64,000 nucleotides of DNA from Ectothiorhodospiraceae bacterium 2226. Its GTDB lineage: Bacteria > Pseudomonadota > Gammaproteobacteria > GCA-013348725. How positions within the stretch are numbered: the first letter of the stretch is position 1; each line of letters starts with the position of its first letter. The stretch spans positions 1,228,501 to 1,292,500 of the forward strand of contig CP054689.1 of assembly GCA_013348725.1 (NCBI GenBank), read 5' to 3'. The position numbers and the translations under genes are program-made. The notes below the pieces were generated by a model that was not told the origin of the DNA, ran no database searches, and worked only from the letters and a program-made list of their open reading frames with translations. Below, piece by piece: positions 58,278 to 64,000 of this stretch.

Positions 58278-58916
58278 TCAACGCCGGCGCCGCGCGGCCG
58301 GTTGCTGGCTGCGCTGCTGCGCGGCGACTTCGTCCTCGTCCAGATAACGGTAAGTGCGCGCGACGATGTCCATGGTGAGCTTGCCGCCGGACTGTGCCCC
58401 GGGGCCGCTGATGCTGACATTGTGCAGCGTCACGATGCGCGGCAGCGCGGCGATACCGCTCACGAAGCGACCGAACTCGTGATACGTGCCTACGACGCTC
58501 ATTTGAATCGGCAGCTCCGCGTAGAACTCCTTGGGGCTTTCCTGCTGCGGGCGGAACAATCGGAACTCGAGTCCGCTCGCAAGGCCCGTCTGAGAGATAT
58601 CGACCAGCAGCTCGGCAACTTCAGTGCGGCTCGGCAGCTGGCGCAACATGGCGCCGAACGAATCCTCCATGACCTCCATCTGCGCGCGGTAGGCGTCCAG
58701 GTTGGCGGCCTGGGCGGCGCGCTGTTCGAAGTTGCGGCGCAGGTCCTGCTCGCGCTGAACGACGCGCTCGTACTGCTCGATCTGACCCTTGATGTGGAAC
58801 CAGTACCCCGCGAACAGAATGGCCCCGCCCAACAAGGCGATGACGAACAGGCGCCCGGCCAGCGGCCAGGAACCGATCTGACTGAAATCGATATCGTTGA
58901 GGTCGAGGTTCTTCAT
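58278..58916 (-). CDS. pilO: Type IV pilus alignment protein PilO
   Basis: A 212-residue inner-membrane protein. A single helix (LFVIALLGGAILFAGYWFHI, about 22-41) is followed by a coiled coil with EQYERVVQREQDLRRNFEQRA, then the PilO ferredoxin-like domain (LPSRTEVAELLVDISQTGLASGLEF). It pairs with PilN. ATG overlaps the pilN stop by four bases. Confidence 0.93.
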   Translation of the reverse strand: MKNLDLNDIDFSQIGSWPLAGRLFVIALLGGAILFAGYWFHIKGQIEQYERVVQREQDLRRNFEQRAAQAANLDAYRAQMEVMEDSFGAMLRQLPSRTEVAELLVDISQTGLASGLEFRLFRPQQESPKEFYAELPIQMSVVGTYHEFGRFVSGIAALPRIVTLHNVSISGPGAQSGGKLTMDIVARTYRYLDEDEVAAQQRSQQPAARRRR

Positions 58917-59475
58917 GAGGCCACCTTCGCCGCCGCGCCACGCACCTGGGTCACCCGCAACGTGAAAGTGCTGGTGCGCGCGCCACCCTGACGGTCCGCC
59001 TGAATCACGTCCAGGCGCGGGTTCGTCAACCAGGGGGAGGCATCGAGGTTGCGCATCAGGGCCGACACGCGCGCGTTGGACTGCGCGACGCCCTGCAGCA
59101 CCAAAGCGTTCCCCTGCTGACGAATGTCCGTGTAGTGCACGCCGTCGGGCAGGGCCTCGGCCAACACCTCCAGCAGATGCACGATCTCGGCGCGGTTGCC
59201 CTGCAGCTGCTGAATGACGTTCATGCGCGCGAGCAACCGCTCCTTTTGACTCTCCAGCGCGCGGATATCGCGGATTTTGCGGTCAAGATCGGCGATCTCG
59301 CGCTCCAGCAGGGTGTTGCGCGACTGCTGCGTCTCCATCAGGCCGGCGATGTGGAAGTGCGCGTACACGATCACCATCCCCATCAGCAAAACCACGCCGC
59401 CGGCCATGCCCACGAACTGGCGTTGGCGCTCCTTGCGTTGCGCCTCGCGCCAAGGAAGGAGGTTGATGCGCGCCA

Positions 59476-59476
<1 letters not shown>
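58913..59476 (-). CDS. pilN: Type IV pilus assembly protein PilN
   Basis: A 187-residue protein. MARINLLPWREAQRKERQRQF is the conserved tail that docks into PilM. One helix (VVLLMGMVIVYAHFHI) and a periplasmic coiled coil and domain (LPDGVHYTDIRQQGNALVLQGVAQSNARVSALMRNLDAS) follow. ATG at 59476 shares a base with the pilM stop. Confidence 0.95.
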
Positions 59477-60725
<1,249 letters not shown>

Positions 60726-63179
60726 ATGAAATATTTCTACGCCCTGCTGCGTTACGGCCTGGCGACCTTGTTCGCCCTGGTAACCGCCGGCGCGGTGGCG
60801 GCGGTCGGCACCTACCTTTATCTGGCGCCGCAGCTGCCTTCCATCGAAGTCCTCACCGACGTTCGCTTCCAGGTGCCGCTGCGCGTGTACTCCCGCGACG
60901 GCGCGCTGATGGCCGAGTTCGGCGAGCAGCGGCGTTCACCGCTCTCCTACGAGGAGATGCCGGAGCAGATGATCCAGGCCGTGCTCGCCGCCGAGGATGA
61001 TCGTTTCTTCAGCCATCCCGGTGTCGACTACCAGGGCATCGCCCGCGCCGCGCTGCACCTCGCCCGCACCGGCGAGAAGGCGCAAGGCGGCAGCACCATC
61101 ACCATGCAGCTCGCGCGGAACTTCTTCCTCTCGCGCGAGAAGACTTATCTTCGCAAGATCAACGAGATCTTGCTGGCGCTGAAGATCGAGAGGGAGCTCA
61201 GCAAGGAGCAGATTCTCGAGCTCTATCTCAACAAGATCTTCCTCGGCAACCGGGCCTACGGCGTCGGCGCCGCCGCTTTGGGTTATTACGGCACCACGCT
61301 CGAGAACCTTAGCGTCGCGCAGACCGCGATGATCGCCGGGCTGCCCAAGGCCCCGGCCGCCTACAACCCGCTGGTAAACCCCCAACGCGCCCTGCTGCGC
61401 CGCAACTACGTGCTCGGGCGCATGCACCTGCTCGGTTACATCGACGACGAGACCTACCAGGCGGCGATGGCGGAGGAGGATCAGGCACGCGCGCACGGCC
61501 CGGTCGCCGAACTGGAGGCGCCTTACGTGGCGGAGATGGTACGGGCGGACATGCTCGCGCGCTTCGGCAACGAGGCGTACACCGCGGGCTACCGGGTCTA
61601 TACCACCTTGGACGGCAACGCGCAGCGGGCCGCCAACCAGGCGCTGCGCGCCGGGCTGATGACCTACGACACGCGCCACGGATACCGCGGCCCCGAGGCT
61701 CAAGTCGATGTCGATCCCGATGAGCCGGACGGGTGGGACCGCCACCTGGTATCGGCCGTCGGCGGCCTGCGCAGCGCGCTGATCGTCGACGTCGAGGAGC
61801 GCGCTGCGATCGCCTACATCGGCCGCGGCCAAACCGTGCGCCTCGAATGGCCGGGCCTGTCCTGGGCGCGTCGCTACATCAACGCCAATGCCCAGGGTCC
61901 GGCGCCGCAGGCGGCTAGCGAGATAGTAGCCGTTGGGGATCGCGTGCGTGTGCGCCTGGACGAGGATGGGGCTTGGCATCTCGCCCAGGTACCGGATGCC
62001 GGTGCGGCGCTGGTGGCACTCGACCCGCGCAATGGGGCCATCACTGCGCTGGTGGGCGGATTCGACTTCTTCCATAGTCATTACAACCGAGCCTTCCAGG
62101 CCCAGCGCCAGGCAGGCTCGGCGTTCAAGCCCTTCGTCTACTCCGCGGCCCTGGAGCGGGGCTACACCCCCGCCAGCCTGGTCAACGACGCCCCGGTGGT
62201 GTTCGACGACCCGGGCCTGGAAGCCACTTGGCGCCCGGAGAACTACACGGGGCGCTTCTATGGACCGACGCGGTTGCGCGAATCGCTGGTGCATTCGCGC
62301 AACCTGGTCTCGATTCGCCTGCTGCGGTCGATCGGCATTCCCTACACCATCAACCACACCGTGCCGTTTGGCTTCGACCGCGACCGCCTACCGCGGGACC
62401 TGTCGCTGTCGCTCGGCAGCGGGAGCGTGACGCCGCTGGAACTGACCGCCGGTTACGCCGTGTTCGCCAACGGCGGCTATCGGGTCGAGCCGCACTTCAT
62501 CGAGCGCATCGTCGACGCCGCCGGGGACGAGGTGTTCCGCGCCGATCCGCCCACGGTCTGCCCCGAGTGCCCCTCGGATTCGGCGGCCCGCGGACTACTG
62601 CCGGTAAGCGACACGGCAGCGCTGCAGACCGACGACGGGTATCCGCTGATCGCACCGCTGGACCTGAGCCCGCCGCCGCGCCCCGCCGAACGGGTCATCA
62701 GCGCGCAGAACGCTTACTTGATGACCTCCATGATGCGCGACGTGATCGATCGCGGCACCGCACGCGCGGCGCGCCAGCTGCGCCGCGCCGACCTGGCGGG
62801 CAAGACCGGCACCACCAACGATCTGCGCGACGCGTGGTTCGCCGGCTACAACGGCCAAGTGGTCGCCAGCGCCTGGGTGGGCTTCGACACGCCCCGCTCG
62901 CTCGGCGCGCGGGAAACCGGCGGCCGTACGGCGCTACCCATCTGGATGGACTTCATGGGGCGCGTGCTTGACGGCGTGGAGGAACAACCGTTTACCCAAC
63001 CGCCCGGGTTGGTGACCGTGCGCATCGATCCCGCCAGCGGGCTGTTGAGCACGCCGGGCAGCGGCGATGCGATCTTCGAAACCTTCCCAGCGGACCAAGT
63101 CCCGCAGCAGGCGGCGGCGCCGGCCGCGCGTGACGAAGCCGGCGGCTCGACGCCCAGCGTGATGGACCAGTTGTTCTGA
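60726..63179 (+). CDS. mrcA: Penicillin-binding protein 1A
   Basis: An 817-residue bifunctional peptidoglycan synthase. An N-terminal membrane helix (GLATLFALVTAGAVAAVGTYLYL) is followed by the glycosyltransferase domain with AAEDDRFFSHPGVDYQGIARA (catalytic E) and QGGSTITMQLARNFFL, an OB-like insert near 320-420, and the transpeptidase with SxxK in GSAFKPFVYSAAL, SRN in VHSRNLVSI and KTG in GKTGTTNDLRDAWFAGY. It polymerises and cross-links glycan in the periplasm. Divergent from pilM, as in Pseudomonas. Confidence 0.96.
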   Translation: MKYFYALLRYGLATLFALVTAGAVAAVGTYLYLAPQLPSIEVLTDVRFQVPLRVYSRDGALMAEFGEQRRSPLSYEEMPEQMIQAVLAAEDDRFFSHPGVDYQGIARAALHLARTGEKAQGGSTITMQLARNFFLSREKTYLRKINEILLALKIERELSKEQILELYLNKIFLGNRAYGVGAAALGYYGTTLENLSVAQTAMIAGLPKAPAAYNPLVNPQRALLRRNYVLGRMHLLGYIDDETYQAAMAEEDQARAHGPVAELEAPYVAEMVRADMLARFGNEAYTAGYRVYTTLDGNAQRAANQALRAGLMTYDTRHGYRGPEAQVDVDPDEPDGWDRHLVSAVGGLRSALIVDVEERAAIAYIGRGQTVRLEWPGLSWARRYINANAQGPAPQAASEIVAVGDRVRVRLDEDGAWHLAQVPDAGAALVALDPRNGAITALVGGFDFFHSHYNRAFQAQRQAGSAFKPFVYSAALERGYTPASLVNDAPVVFDDPGLEATWRPENYTGRFYGPTRLRESLVHSRNLVSIRLLRSIGIPYTINHTVPFGFDRDRLPRDLSLSLGSGSVTPLELTAGYAVFANGGYRVEPHFIERIVDAAGDEVFRADPPTVCPECPSDSAARGLLPVSDTAALQTDDGYPLIAPLDLSPPPRPAERVISAQNAYLMTSMMRDVIDRGTARAARQLRRADLAGKTGTTNDLRDAWFAGYNGQVVASAWVGFDTPRSLGARETGGRTALPIWMDFMGRVLDGVEEQPFTQPPGLVTVRIDPASGLLSTPGSGDAIFETFPADQVPQQAAAPAARDEAGGSTPSVMDQLF

Positions 63180-63276
63180 GCACGCCACGGCGCGCCCGGC
63201 GGTAACACCGCGAAGGCGAAGCCGTGGCCGCCCCACACCTCCCGGGCTTCCGGGCCGACGCATGAGGAAGGACGCC

Positions 63277-63906
63277 ATGCCCCAGAACCAGGGAACCAAG
63301 GACCGCCAGATGCGCCACCGCATCGCCCAGGAGGCGGCGCGCCTGATCGCCGAGACCGGCCTCACCGATTACTACGCCGCCAAGCGTAAGGCCGCCACGC
63401 TGCTCGGTGCGCCCGACACCCGCAATATGCCGCGCAACGTGGAGGTCGAAGAGGCCCTGCATACTCACCTGCGCCTGTTCCGCCGCACCAGCCACCTAGA
63501 TGCACTGCGCGACTTGCGCGCGGCCGCGTTGCGGGCCATGCGCCTCACCGAGCGCTTCGAGCCGCGCCTGGTCGGGCCCGTGCTCGCGGGCACCGCCGAC
63601 ATCCACTCCCCTGTCCACCTGCACCTTTTCGCCGATACCACGGAAGAGGTCAGCCTGTTCCTGATGGAGCGCAATATTCCGTTCGAACTGGACGAGCGGC
63701 GCGTGCGCCTGGATGCCGAGCGGACTGAGAACTTCCCCGTGTTCCGCTTCATGGCGGGCGAGGCGGTGCTGGAATTGACGGTGTTCCCGCGGCGCGGCCT
63801 GCGCCAAGCACCCCTGAGTCCGGTCGACGGTCGCCCCATGCAACGGGCCGGCGCCACCGCGGTGGAGGCCCTGTTGGCCGCAGACGGCGAGGCCGGCGCG
63901 CTCTAG
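63277..63906 (+). CDS. Conserved hypothetical protein
   Basis: A 209-residue protein: RIAQEAARLIAETGLTDYYAAKRKAATLLGAPDTRNMPRNVEVEEAL, then FEPRLVGPVLAGTADIHSPVHLHLFADTTEEVSLFLMERNIPFELDERRVRL. This arrangement recurs in uncharacterised gammaproteobacterial proteins; the GTADxHS...HLHLF part resembles a nucleotidyltransferase fold but catalytic residues are not certain. Start ATG 63277 after AGGAAGGA; ATG 63262 is possible. Its stop TAG overlaps by two bases the stop of the convergent gene. Confidence 0.7.
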   Translation: MPQNQGTKDRQMRHRIAQEAARLIAETGLTDYYAAKRKAATLLGAPDTRNMPRNVEVEEALHTHLRLFRRTSHLDALRDLRAAALRAMRLTERFEPRLVGPVLAGTADIHSPVHLHLFADTTEEVSLFLMERNIPFELDERRVRLDAERTENFPVFRFMAGEAVLELTVFPRRGLRQAPLSPVDGRPMQRAGATAVEALLAADGEAGAL

Positions 63907-64000
63907 TCGTCGGCGCGGGCGTATTCTGCGGGCAGGGGCACGCGGGACATCCCCGCCGCCACTGCCGCCCGCGCCACGGCGCCGGCTACTGTCGTACGCA
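63903..64000 (-). CDS. C-terminus of a probable malic enzyme (cut by window edge)
   Basis: The last 31 codons on the minus strand read RTTVAGAVARAAVAAG, then MSRVPLPAEYARADD and a stop at 63903-63905. The VAxAVARAAxxxGxxRxP pattern is typical of the end of NAD(P)-dependent malic enzymes, and in Pseudomonas a malic enzyme gene lies at this place next to the mrcA homologue. Only a short tail is visible, so the call rests on pattern and synteny. Confidence 0.4.
   Translation of the reverse strand, partial: RTTVAGAVARAAVAAGMSRVPLPAEYARADD

Overview
The window looks like chromosomal DNA of a GC-rich gammaproteobacterium. The order malic enzyme / mrcA / pilMNOPQ / aroK / aroB / SPOR-ATPase / gltB / gltD / hemE is the one known from Pseudomonas and relatives. 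A fused SoxX-SoxA thiosulfate-oxidation cytochrome (25135-26511) adds a sulfur-oxidiser flavour, so a Chromatiales/Ectothiorhodospiraceae-like organism is a reasonable guess, but that is inference.

Layout. 1-5000: a cut-off small secreted-protein gene, a DUF421 and a DUF456 membrane protein, a DrrAB-type ABC exporter and a Fic protein with palindromic sites over its promoter. 5000-17000: an accessory region. It holds a decayed membrane-protein gene, small secreted proteins that share a conserved upstream element (three copies, 192-292, 7144-7204, 7821-7910), a REP-associated tyrosine transposase (RAYT) with short repeats, an IS3 element with 3-bp target duplications (9078-10354), a compact lower-GC defence operon (10465-16704), and an IS3 remnant. 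17000-31900: metH (with REP-like repeats inserted in frame), rhodanese, ttcA, a four-copy palindromic array, two LpxL-type acyltransferases, soxXA, a fructosamine kinase, a PAS-GGDEF-EAL protein translationally coupled to a truncated haemoglobin, and a PNPOx-family protein. 31900-44300: a 9-bp inverted pair of perfect DnaA boxes ahead of priA, a lipoprotein, argS, a SPOR protein, three tandem outer-membrane beta-barrel paralogues, a zinc protease, and the divergent polyamine genes speA(+cupin) and speE. 44300-64000: the long minus-strand cluster pilMNOPQ-aroKB-wgr-damX-gltBD-hemE (type IV pilus assembly, aromatic precursors, cell-division ATPase, glutamate synthase, tetrapyrrole), divergent mrcA (PBP1a), a conserved hypothetical gene, and the convergent 3' end of a probable malic enzyme.

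The most interesting system is the operon at 10465-16704: a small ribbon-helix-helix protein (not previously obvious because it is only 59 residues), a DNA cytosine methyltransferase, a MORC/MutL-like GHKL ATPase, a Z1-domain P-loop ATPase and a PD-(D/E)XK nuclease-like protein. Start and stop codons overlap or nearly touch at every junction. The four large components match the family of MORC-linked restriction-modification systems predicted by comparative genomics. The RHH gene, the lack of an AIPR-type gene and the IS remnant directly downstream are the local novelties. I found no tRNA, rRNA, CRISPR array or prophage.
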